Assembly: GCF_900111905.1 (NCBI RefSeq)
Contig: NZ_FOKM01000004.1
Location: 186,001 to 250,000 of the forward strand
Source of the DNA: Rhizobium sp. NFR07
Lineage (GTDB): Bacteria; Pseudomonadota; Alphaproteobacteria; Rhizobiales; Rhizobiaceae
DNA length: 64,000 nucleotides
Direction of reading: 5' to 3'
Below the pieces are notes generated by a model, which saw only the letters and a list, made by a program, of their open reading frames with translations, searched no databases and was not told the origin of the DNA. The translations under genes were made by a program, and so were the position numbers. This document shows, one piece after another, positions 26,650 through 34,279 of the stretch (position 1 is its first letter; every line of letters starts with the position of its first letter).

Positions 26650-27572
26650 CGAACACCAATCCGATCCGCATCGATATCGGCATTTGCACCTTCCGGCGCC
26701 CGGCGCTTGAGGAGACGCTGGAGTCGCTGTTCAAGCTGACCGTCCCTTCGGATGCTCAGGTTCGCCTGATCGTGGCTGATAACGACGCCGCGCCAAGCGC
26801 CAAGGATCTCGTCGACAGCATGGCCGCGCGTTCGCCGTTTCCGATCCGCTACGTCCATTGCCCGAAGTCGAACATCTCGATTGCCCGCAATGCCTGTCTT
26901 TCGGCCTGCGAGGCGGACTTCCTGGCCTATATCGACGATGACGAGACTGCGACGCCCGGTTGGCTCGCCGCGCTTGTCGAAAAGGCGCGCGAGACGGGTG
27001 CCGAAGCGGTGCTTGGTCCGGTCCGGGCGCTCTATGGCGACGACAGCGCCGGCTGGATGCGCGATGGCGATTTCCACTCGACCATGCCGGTCTGGGTGAA
27101 CGGCCGCATCATCACCGGCTATACCTGCAACACGCTGCTCGACATGCGCTCGCCGCTGGTTGCCGGCCGGCGCTTCGCGCTCGCGCTCGGCCAGAGCGGC
27201 GGCGAGGACACCCATTTCTTCTCGCAGCTGACCGAAGCCGGGGGGCGGATTGAATTCGCCGAGAATGCGCTCGTACTGGAACCCGTACCGGCAAGCCGGG
27301 CCAGCTTCGGCTGGCTCGCGAAGCGTCGTTTCCGCTCGGGTCAGACCCATGGTCGCATCGTGGCTGCGAATAACGGCGGTGCGAAACGGATTCCGAAGGC
27401 GCTGATCGCGGCGGCCAAGGCCGGTTATTGCGGTGCCGTTGCTGCGGGCTTCATGCTCATGCCGGTCCGGCGCAACCGTTACGCGCTGCGCGGCGCACTG
27501 CATGTCGGCGCCGTCATGGGCATGCTCGGGGTTCGGGAAATCCGCCAATACGGCACTGCGGAGGCGGCATGA
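26646..27572 (+). CDS. exoM: Succinoglycan glucosyltransferase ExoM (GT2)
   Basis: A 308-residue GT2 enzyme, close to the known ExoM length. IRIDIGICTFRRPALEETLE is the ExoM-type opening; NISIARNACLSACEADF, metal site YIDDDETATPGW near 95 and GGEDTHFFSQLTEAGGRIEF near 180 follow, with a hydrophobic stretch near 260. It adds the fourth sugar (beta-1,4 glucose). Translationally coupled on both sides through 4-base ATGA overlaps with exoA and exoO. Confidence 0.93.
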   Translation: MTNTNPIRIDIGICTFRRPALEETLESLFKLTVPSDAQVRLIVADNDAAPSAKDLVDSMAARSPFPIRYVHCPKSNISIARNACLSACEADFLAYIDDDETATPGWLAALVEKARETGAEAVLGPVRALYGDDSAGWMRDGDFHSTMPVWVNGRIITGYTCNTLLDMRSPLVAGRRFALALGQSGGEDTHFFSQLTEAGGRIEFAENALVLEPVPASRASFGWLAKRRFRSGQTHGRIVAANNGGAKRIPKALIAAAKAGYCGAVAAGFMLMPVRRNRYALRGALHVGAVMGMLGVREIRQYGTAEAA

Positions 27573-28519
27573 CCATCGAGACGCCCGATATCAGCTTCAT
27601 CATCGCCGCCTATAATGCCGAGGAGACGCTTGAGCGCGCCATCGACAGCGCGCTTGCGCAGGTCGGCGTCACGGTCGAAGTGATCGTTGTCGACGATTGC
27701 TCGACGGATCGGACCCGCGACATCGCCGGCGCCTATACCGATCCGCGCGTCAAGCTGATCTGCCAGCCGCAGAACGGCGGGCCTGGCAGGGCACGCAATA
27801 CCGGCATCGCGGCGGCAACCGGCCGCTGGGTGGCGACGCTCGATTCCGACGATGCCGTGAAGCCGGACCGCTCGCTGTCCATGCTGCAGAAAGCGGCGGC
27901 CTTCGATGCCCAGATCGTCGTCGACAATGTCGATGTCGTGCCGCTCGAAGGTGGCGCGCCGAAGACGATGTTCGATCACAAGGAGCTCGAGCGGCAGCGG
28001 GAAATCTCACTGGTGGACTTCATCTCCTCCAACGTCATTTTCAACACGACGTTCAACTACGGCTACATGAAGCCGATCTTCGATCGTGCCTTCCTCGCCC
28101 GGCATGATCTCGCCTTCGATGACATGCTGCGCATCGGCGAGGATTACATCCTGTTCGCATCCGTGCTGGCCAGCGGCGCCCGCTGCGCCGTCGACCCGAA
28201 TGTCGGATATGTTTACTATCTGCGCGCCGGCTCTATCTCCCGCGTCCTGAAGCATCAACATCTTGACGACATGCTGGAGGCAGACCGCGCATTTCTCTCT
28301 CGTTTCAAGCTGGGCCCTGCCGAAATGCAGGCGCAAACGCGCCGCACCCGCAGCATCATCGAGGCCCGCTCGTTTCTTACGCTCGTCGACGACATCAAGC
28401 GAAAGTCCGTCGGCAGCTTCCTCAAAACTGCAATGGGCAATCCGGGAGCGCTGAAGCTCTTCAGGATGCCGATTGCCGTTCGCATGCGTCGGTTCGCTAA
28501 AGCGGCCGGCGTCAACTGA
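27569..28519 (+). CDS. exoO: Succinoglycan glucosyltransferase ExoO (GT2)
   Basis: A 316-residue GT2 enzyme. [35 protein letters not shown] near 40, [20 protein letters not shown], metal site [13 protein letters not shown] near 90, and [20 protein letters not shown] near 185. ExoO adds the fifth sugar (beta-1,6 glucose). The region [17 protein letters not shown] then LRIGEDY parallels KPIMSRAFLDQHGLRYD then LRLGEDY of ExoU, suggesting the two beta-1,6 enzymes are paralogues. Starts in an ATGA overlap with exoM and ends 46 bases before exoN. Confidence 0.92.
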   Translation: MTIETPDISFIIAAYNAEETLERAIDSALAQVGVTVEVIVVDDCSTDRTRDIAGAYTDPRVKLICQPQNGGPGRARNTGIAAATGRWVATLDSDDAVKPDRSLSMLQKAAAFDAQIVVDNVDVVPLEGGAPKTMFDHKELERQREISLVDFISSNVIFNTTFNYGYMKPIFDRAFLARHDLAFDDMLRIGEDYILFASVLASGARCAVDPNVGYVYYLRAGSISRVLKHQHLDDMLEADRAFLSRFKLGPAEMQAQTRRTRSIIEARSFLTLVDDIKRKSVGSFLKTAMGNPGALKLFRMPIAVRMRRFAKAAGVN

Positions 28520-28565
28520 AATCCTGACACACAGGGCGGGGGCGCCCTCTAGAAAGGACGAAGGA

Positions 28566-29471
28566 ATGGACTTGAAAAGACCAGTTCGGAAGGCGGTGAT
28601 ACCCGTTGCAGGCAACGGCACCCGTTTCCTGCCGGCCACCAAGGCGATGCCCAAGGAAATGCTGACGATCGTCGACAGACCCGTCGTGCAGTATGCCGTC
28701 GATGAAGCCATGCAGTCGGGCATCGAAAACATCATCTTCGTCACCAGCCGTAACAAGACGGCGATCGAAGATTATTTCGACAGCAATCCGGAACTGATTG
28801 CCAGCCTCACCCGCGCCGGCAAGACGGTGCAGGTGACCCAGCTCGAAAAGATGCTGCCGCTCGCCGGCACCGTCAGCTATACCCGCCAGCAGGTGCCGCT
28901 CGGTCTCGGCCACGCCGTCTGGTGTGCTCGCGAACTTGTGGGCGACGAGCCCTTTGCGCTCCTGTTGCCCGACATGGTATCCTACGGCGCTCGCGGCTGC
29001 ATGTCCGGCCTGATGGACCTCTATGAAGAAGTCGGCGGTAACGTGTTCGCGGTCGAGCAATGTGCTCCGGAAGAGACGTCCAGCTACGGCGTTGTCAGCA
29101 TGGGCAACGACGTCCAGCACGGCTTCCAGGTCACCGGAATGGTAGAAAAGCCGAAGCCTTCCGAGGCTCCGTCAAATTACTATCTCAATGGCCGTTATAT
29201 TCTGCAGCCGGAAATCTTCGAATTGCTGGAAAGCCAGGAGCGTGGTGCCGGCAACGAGATCCAGCTGACGGACAGCATGCAGAAGCTTCTGAAGGTGCAG
29301 CCGTTCCACGCGCAGCCTTACAAGGGACGCACCTTCGACTGCGGCAGCAAGCGCGGCTTCATCGAGGCCAATGTGGCTTTCGCCATGCTGCGTTCCGACA
29401 TGAGCGGCGATCTCGCCGTCACGATCAAGGAGTTGCTCGATTCGCACGAGACCCGAGTTCGCGCAGCTTAA
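28566..29471 (+). CDS. exoN: UTP-glucose-1-phosphate uridylyltransferase ExoN
   Basis: A 301-residue GalU-type nucleotidyltransferase. The nucleotide loop [18 protein letters not shown] near residue 17, then [20 protein letters not shown], the sugar/nucleotide segment [17 protein letters not shown] near 105, LLPDMVSYG near 130 and [20 protein letters not shown] near 190. It makes UDP-glucose, the donor for the seven glucosyl additions. ATG 28566 is preceded by AAGGACGAAGGA; the earlier reading (28473) would overlap exoO. Confidence 0.95.
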   Translation: MDLKRPVRKAVIPVAGNGTRFLPATKAMPKEMLTIVDRPVVQYAVDEAMQSGIENIIFVTSRNKTAIEDYFDSNPELIASLTRAGKTVQVTQLEKMLPLAGTVSYTRQQVPLGLGHAVWCARELVGDEPFALLLPDMVSYGARGCMSGLMDLYEEVGGNVFAVEQCAPEETSSYGVVSMGNDVQHGFQVTGMVEKPKPSEAPSNYYLNGRYILQPEIFELLESQERGAGNEIQLTDSMQKLLKVQPFHAQPYKGRTFDCGSKRGFIEANVAFAMLRSDMSGDLAVTIKELLDSHETRVRAA

Positions 29472-29487
29472 TCGCGCAAAACGCATC

Positions 29488-29512
29488 GAAACGGCGGGAG
29501 TACCGCCGTTTC
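29488..29512 (+). terminator. Hairpin between exoN and exoP
   Basis: Perfect 10-bp arms GAAACGGCGG (29488-29497) and CCGCCGTTTC (29503-29512) around GAGTA. There is no long T-run, so it may attenuate rather than end transcription. It would lower exoP expression relative to exoN or separate the two units. Confidence 0.6.
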
Positions 29513-29540
29513 ATTCCGAATTCCCAAAGCGGATGACACT

Positions 29541-31907
29541 ATGGACCAGGTAAATTTCCGACCGATGACGATCTTTCCGAACGAGCCGAAAGACCAGGAC
29601 ACGTTCATCGATCTCGACAAGCTGTGGTCCGCGGCCATGCGCCGCCTCAAGGTGATCATCGCCTGCGTCGTCGTGATGGTCGCACTGGCCGGCGTCTATC
29701 TGCTCATGGCCCAGCCGATCTACACGGCGGCAACACAGATTCTGGTGGACGACAACCTTTCGCGTTACGCGGAAGATGATCCGGAAAGCGGCCAGACGGC
29801 ACAGCAGATCGACAACCGCATGTCGAGTGCGGTCGAGATCCTGAAATCGAAGGCATTGGCTCTCAGCGTCGTCGACAAGGCGAATCTTGCCGAGAACGAC
29901 CTGATCGTCGATCCTCCCAAGTCGCCGACCGATCTGATCAAGGGTGCGGTGAAAAGCATTGTCTCGCTGGTGACGCCGGGCGAACCGCCGGCAACCGAAG
30001 AACAGATCCTGGCCGGCAAGCGCCAGAAGGCTGGCGCCGTGCTTCAGCAGTCGATCTCGGTGGAAAGGGTAGGGCGCAGCTCCGTCATCGCGCTCACCGC
30101 CCGCTCGCCCAGTCCCGCGCTGTCGGCACGGCTCGCCAAGACCTATGCCGAGGCCTATCTCACCGAACAGCTGAACGCCAATTTCGACGCGACGGAACGC
30201 GCCAGCGTCTGGCTGCAGGAACGTCTCAACGATCTCAACACGCGCGCGCAGCAGGCGTCGCTGGCGGTCGAGCAGTACAAACGTGAAAAGGGCCTCGTTT
30301 CCCCGCGCGGCGAACTCCTGTCCACTCAGCAGCTTTCCGATCTCAACACCCAGCTGATCTCGGCCCAGGCCGATGTCGCCACCGCCGCTGCCCGCTACAA
30401 CCAGTACAAGGCGATCATCGACAAGGGGCCGGATGCGGCCGTCCAGAACGCGGTCGTCTCCAACCGCGACACGGACAACACCGTGATGCAGGACCTGCGC
30501 AAGCGCTACATCACGATCAATGATCGCGAGCAGGGCATCATCCAGCAGTTCGGTGCCGATCATCCGCAGGCGATTGCGATGAAGGCCGAGAAGCAGGATG
30601 TCGCCCAGCAGATGTTCCGCGAACTGCAGCAGCTGACCGGCAGCTTCAGCAACGAGCTGGACGTGGCCAAGTCGAGGGAAGCATCACTGCGGGAAAGCAT
30701 CCAGCGTGTGGCCGGCAACAATTCCGATGCCAATGTCAACATGGTCCAGCTTCTGGAACTCGAGCAGCGGGCTTCGGCTCTCAGGACGCTTTACGAGTCC
30801 TATCTGCATCGCTTCGAGCAGGCTTCCCAGGCATCCTCGCTGCCGATCGCCAAGGCCCGCGTCATTTCCGACGCCGGCGTTCCGACGGCGCCGTCCAGCC
30901 CGCGCAAGACGCTGACCATGGCTTTGTCGGTCGTGCTCGGCCTCCTGATCGGTGGTGCCGCCGCGACGGTTCTGGAGCTGCGTGAACGCTTCTTCCGCAC
31001 CGGCGACGATGTGCAGCGGAAGCTCGGTGCGCGGTTCCTCGGCTATCTTCCGAAGATTGCCGGCTCCGGCCGCGACGATGCAGCGAGCGCCAATCCAGCG
31101 CCCGCGGCCCCGCCGAAGGACCAGGGTGATGCCGCCAACCAGCCGCAGGGGGATCCGATCTCCTTCCGCCGGATGATGCGTATTGCCGTGGAGGCTCCGC
31201 GCTCGCAATTCGCCGAGACGCTGCGCAACACGAAGCTTGCCTGCGACATCGTTCTGCAGGGCAAGAAATGCGCCGTCATCGGTGTCGTGTCCTGCCTTCC
31301 CGGTGAAGGCAAGTCGACGGTTGCGGCCAACCTTGCTGGCCTCATCGCATCGAGCGGTGCCCGCACGCTGGTGATCGACGCCGACCTTCGCAATCCCGGC
31401 CTCTCCAAGATGCTGGCCAGCGAGCCGGAACTTGGCCTCGTCGACGTCATTCTCGGCAAGACGTCGTGGACGACGGCTGCCCGCGTCGATCGCCGTTCGC
31501 GCCTGACGATCCTGCCGATGACCCCCCGTCGTCAGGTGACCCATACCAGCGAGCTTCTGGCCTCGACCGGAATGAGCCAGTTCCTGGAAAGCATCAAGGA
31601 AACCTTCGACGTCATCGTCGTCGACCTGGCGCCGCTGATCCCGGTCATCGACGCCAAGGCCTTCGAACCCTATGCGGACGGTTTCGTCTTCGTCACCGAA
31701 TGGGGTGCGACGCCTGCCAAGGCGGTCCAGAGCGTGCTGCAATCGGAGCCGCAGATTGCGGCAAAGACGATCGGCGTGATCCTCAACAAGACCGATCTTG
31801 CCGAGCTGCACAAATATGCAGATCCGGGTGCGCCGGAACGTCTGCGCGGCAACTACATGTCCTACTATCGGGACAGGGAGCCGACGCAGGAAACGGTGAA
31901 GTCATAA
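29541..31907 (+). CDS. exoP: Polysaccharide co-polymerase/tyrosine autokinase ExoP (Wzc-like)
   Basis: A 788-residue bitopic inner-membrane protein with fused BY-kinase. The N-terminal Wzz domain has a first helix (VIIACVVVMVALAGVYLLMA, about 37-57), a long periplasmic coiled coil to about residue 450, and a second helix preceded by the Pro-rich VPTAPSSPRKTLTM. The cytoplasmic kinase has Walker A CLPGEGKST near 590, Walker A-prime LVIDADLRNPG near 612, and Walker B DVIVVDLAPLIPVIDA near 690. The tail HKYADPG, NYMSYYRD provides the phosphorylated tyrosines. ExoP sets polymer length with ExoQ and bridges to ExoF. Near-identical in length to S. meliloti ExoP. Confidence 0.97.
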   Translation: MDQVNFRPMTIFPNEPKDQDTFIDLDKLWSAAMRRLKVIIACVVVMVALAGVYLLMAQPIYTAATQILVDDNLSRYAEDDPESGQTAQQIDNRMSSAVEILKSKALALSVVDKANLAENDLIVDPPKSPTDLIKGAVKSIVSLVTPGEPPATEEQILAGKRQKAGAVLQQSISVERVGRSSVIALTARSPSPALSARLAKTYAEAYLTEQLNANFDATERASVWLQERLNDLNTRAQQASLAVEQYKREKGLVSPRGELLSTQQLSDLNTQLISAQADVATAAARYNQYKAIIDKGPDAAVQNAVVSNRDTDNTVMQDLRKRYITINDREQGIIQQFGADHPQAIAMKAEKQDVAQQMFRELQQLTGSFSNELDVAKSREASLRESIQRVAGNNSDANVNMVQLLELEQRASALRTLYESYLHRFEQASQASSLPIAKARVISDAGVPTAPSSPRKTLTMALSVVLGLLIGGAAATVLELRERFFRTGDDVQRKLGARFLGYLPKIAGSGRDDAASANPAPAAPPKDQGDAANQPQGDPISFRRMMRIAVEAPRSQFAETLRNTKLACDIVLQGKKCAVIGVVSCLPGEGKSTVAANLAGLIASSGARTLVIDADLRNPGLSKMLASEPELGLVDVILGKTSWTTAARVDRRSRLTILPMTPRRQVTHTSELLASTGMSQFLESIKETFDVIVVDLAPLIPVIDAKAFEPYADGFVFVTEWGATPAKAVQSVLQSEPQIAAKTIGVILNKTDLAELHKYADPGAPERLRGNYMSYYRDREPTQETVKS

Positions 31908-31917
31908 TCAGAAGCAG

Positions 31918-31946
31918 TTTGCGGCCCGGTCATCCCGGGCCGCAAA
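31918..31946. terminator. Hairpin between converging exoP and TetR genes
   Basis: Perfect 12-bp arms TTTGCGGCCCGG (31918-31929) and CCGGGCCGCAAA (31935-31946) with a 5-base loop. Poor T-run (TCGTTT) on the plus strand. It sits between two converging genes and can act on both transcripts; it marks the end of the exo cluster. Confidence 0.7.
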
Positions 31947-31981
31947 TCGTTTGTACGGTGTGTTCGAGAAGAGGCGGCGCC

Positions 31982-32593
31982 TCAGCGCTTGACGCGCAGA
32001 CCGTCCATCAGCAGGCCGATCAGCCTGTTGGCGCGTTCGCGCCATTCCGGCGCGTCCGGGATCGAATAGATGCTCGACATGGCGTGCATCAGATCCGTCT
32101 GGCAGATATCGTCGCGGACCAGTCCCTGTTCGCGCGCAGTCATCAGCAGCTTCTCGAAGGCGCCGCGGATGCGACCGAAGCCTTCGGCAAACATCGATGA
32201 ATTGGAACTGGCGATGATCTTCAGGCTGCTTGCCATGCCGCGCTTGGTCGCCATGTAGTTGACGAAGCGCAGCATCCACTGTTCGAGCGCGATATCGGCC
32301 GGATATTGCCGGGCCAGTTCGTCGGCGGATTCCGCAAGGTTCTGCAGCTCGCGCCTGTAGACGACTTCGACCAGATGCTCGCGCGTCGGAAAATGCCTGT
32401 AGAGCGTGCCGATGCCGACGCCGGCACGGCGGGCGATGTCCTCGAGTGAAGTCTCGACGCCATTCTCGGCAAAGGCCAGGGCCGCGACCTCGATCAGCTT
32501 GTCGCGGTTGCGACGTGCATCGGCCCTCAGTTTCGGGGTCGTCTGATCTACCGTTTCCGGCGCGGCCGAGTCCAAAATCCTGCTCCAACGCAA
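31982..32593 (-). CDS. TetR-family transcriptional regulator
   Basis: A 203-residue TetR/AcrR repressor. The N-terminal helix-turn-helix (about 25-70) reads NRDKLIEVAALAFAENGVE, TSLEDIARRAGVGIGTLYRH, then FPTREHLVEVVY, a textbook TetR DNA-binding domain; the C-terminal half is the all-helical ligand domain. It is divergent from the molybdenum hydroxylase operon with two palindromes in the shared promoter, so it most likely represses itself and that operon in response to an aldehyde or aromatic ligand (inference). Confidence 0.93.
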   Translation of the reverse strand: MRWSRILDSAAPETVDQTTPKLRADARRNRDKLIEVAALAFAENGVETSLEDIARRAGVGIGTLYRHFPTREHLVEVVYRRELQNLAESADELARQYPADIALEQWMLRFVNYMATKRGMASSLKIIASSNSSMFAEGFGRIRGAFEKLLMTAREQGLVRDDICQTDLMHAMSSIYSIPDAPEWRERANRLIGLLMDGLRVKR

Positions 32594-32599
32594 TCAGCC

Positions 32600-32645
32600 C
32601 TTGACGGCAGCCGTCAAGTCGCTAGTTTAAACGGAGGCGCCTCCG
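32600..32645. promoter_or_regulatory. Twin palindromes between TetR and molybdenum hydroxylase genes
   Basis: CTTGACGG (32600-32607)/CCGTCAAG (32611-32618) with a 3-base centre, and the perfect 14-base palindrome CGGAGGCGCCTCCG (32632-32645), flanked by A/T that nearly extend the dyad. The second resembles operators bound by TetR repressors. Both lie within 52 bases of the tetR start and upstream of the 2Fe-2S subunit gene, a natural place for dual control. Confidence 0.7.
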
Positions 32646-32792
32646 CTTTGGAGGTCCTTCCACTTTTAGACCATAAGTGGGGGTGGATGTCATGCCGAAA
32701 TATAGTCGACTTCCATCTCAGATAGAATTTTTTCGGATTTCGACCAGTCGTTCAAGCCGGAATTTCTCGTGACGATATCAGGAGAGCTTATC

Positions 32793-33296
32793 ATGACCCG
32801 AACTATTCACGTCACACTCGATATAAACGGGGAGATGCACTCGCTCGATGTCGAGCCACGCGTCACACTTCTGGATGCACTTCGCGATCATCTGGAGCTG
32901 ACCGGAACCAAGAAAGGCTGCGACCAGGGCCAATGCGGCGCCTGCACCTGCCACGTCGATGGCCAACGCGTCCTCTCCTGTCTCACCCTGGCGGCCCAGG
33001 TCGAGGGTCGTCAGGTCACCACGATCGAAGGCATTGCCGATGACGACGGCACATTGCACGCGGTGCAGAGAGCCTTCCTCGAACACGACGCCTTCCAGTG
33101 CGGTTACTGCACTCCTGGCCAGATCATGTCGGCCGTTGCCTGCATCCGCGAAGGCCATGCCGGTTCCGATGCCGAAATCCGGGAGTATATGTCCGGCAAT
33201 CTCTGTCGTTGCGGCGCCTATAACAGCATCGTGGCTGCGGTGCGTGAAGCGGCGGAACTGACGGCCGGCGTGCGCCAGAAGGCGGAGGCTGCGTGA
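32793..33296 (+). CDS. Molybdenum hydroxylase 2Fe-2S subunit (PaoA/YagT-like)
   Basis: A 167-residue iron-sulfur subunit of the xanthine dehydrogenase family. Plant-type [2Fe-2S] cysteines sit in GCDQGQCGACTCHVDG and the following SCLTLA (about 39-63); the second cluster is in CGYCTPGQ near 105 and NLCRCGAYN near 137. It passes electrons from the Mo centre to FAD. ATG 32793 is chosen for its AGGAGA site. Unlike E. coli PaoA there is no Tat signal, so the enzyme is probably cytoplasmic. Stop overlaps the FAD subunit start. Confidence 0.95.
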   Translation: MTRTIHVTLDINGEMHSLDVEPRVTLLDALRDHLELTGTKKGCDQGQCGACTCHVDGQRVLSCLTLAAQVEGRQVTTIEGIADDDGTLHAVQRAFLEHDAFQCGYCTPGQIMSAVACIREGHAGSDAEIREYMSGNLCRCGAYNSIVAAVREAAELTAGVRQKAEAA

Positions 33297-34279
33297 TGAG
33301 AGATTTCTCCTACACCCGCGCTTCTTCCACGGAGGACGCCCGCAAGGCAGCTCTGGAGGCCGGCGCCATGATCCTGGCCGGCGGCACGACCCTGCTCGAC
33401 CTTGCCAAATGCGGTGTTGCCGAGCCGGATCAGCTGATCGACATCAGCCACATTCGCGGGCTCGACGGAATTGCCGTGGATGACAGGGCTGCCACGATCG
33501 GCGCGCTGGCAAAGATGAGCGCCGTCGCGGATCATCCCGAGATCCTGTCGGCGTTTCCTGCCGTCTCGCAGTCGCTGTCCCTGGCGGCATCGCAGCAGTT
33601 GCGCAACATGGCGACGATCGGCGGCAATCTGCTGCAGCGGACGCGATGTCCTTATTTCCGGGATCCTTCGACGTTCCCGGCCTGCAACAAGCGTGAACCC
33701 GGCTCCGGCTGTTCCGCCATCGGCGGCGTGACGCGCAATCACGCGGTGCTCGGCACGAGCGAGTATTGCATCGCCACCTATCCCGGTGATTTGGCCGTTG
33801 CGCTCGTGGCCTTCGATGCCGAAGTGAACCTCGGCACGCGTACGGTTTCGGTCGAGGACTTCTTCCTCGCACCCGGGGATACACCGGAAAAGGAGACCGT
33901 GATCGCGCCCGGCGAGATGATCATGGGTATCAGCATCCCGGTTTCCCCCGCCGCGAGACATTCCACCTATCTCAAGGTCCGCGACCGGCAGTCCTACGAG
34001 TTTGCTGCCGCGAGCGCAGCCGTTGGTCTCGAGTTCGAGACGGATGGTAAAACCGTGAGGGGCGTTCGGGTGGCGCTCGGCGGCGTCGCGACCAGGCCTT
34101 GGCGTGCTCGCGCCGTCGAACAGGCGCTGGTCGGGAAGGTCCTCACGGAAGAGGCTATCGCCTCTGCCGCCGCGCTTGCCATGGAAGGTGCCGTCGCGCA
34201 CGGCGCCAATCGCTACAAGATCGAGCTCGCGCCCCGCGTGATCGCCCGCGCACTGCAGACCGTAGGAGGCCTCGCATGA
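33296..34279 (+). CDS. Molybdenum hydroxylase FAD subunit (PaoB/YagS-like)
   Basis: A 327-residue FAD-binding subunit. AGGTTLLDLAKCGV near residue 30 and TIGGNLLQRTRCPYFRDP near 110 are the two FAD loops; a cysteine insert follows (RCPYFRD, PACNKREPGSGCSAIGG), the pattern that binds the extra [4Fe-4S] cluster in PaoB and 4-hydroxybenzoyl-CoA reductase. The CO-dehydrogenase flavoprotein C-terminal domain covers about 220-325. Starts at ATG 33296, overlapping the previous stop, and ends in an ATGA overlap with the large subunit. Confidence 0.95.
   Translation: MRDFSYTRASSTEDARKAALEAGAMILAGGTTLLDLAKCGVAEPDQLIDISHIRGLDGIAVDDRAATIGALAKMSAVADHPEILSAFPAVSQSLSLAASQQLRNMATIGGNLLQRTRCPYFRDPSTFPACNKREPGSGCSAIGGVTRNHAVLGTSEYCIATYPGDLAVALVAFDAEVNLGTRTVSVEDFFLAPGDTPEKETVIAPGEMIMGISIPVSPAARHSTYLKVRDRQSYEFAAASAAVGLEFETDGKTVRGVRVALGGVATRPWRARAVEQALVGKVLTEEAIASAAALAMEGAVAHGANRYKIELAPRVIARALQTVGGLA

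Noticed and set aside
34099..34275. N-terminal extension of the Mo-cofactor subunit
   Set aside because: Arg-rich translation overlapping the FAD subunit in another frame; ATG 34276 in the usual ATGA overlap fits the family start.
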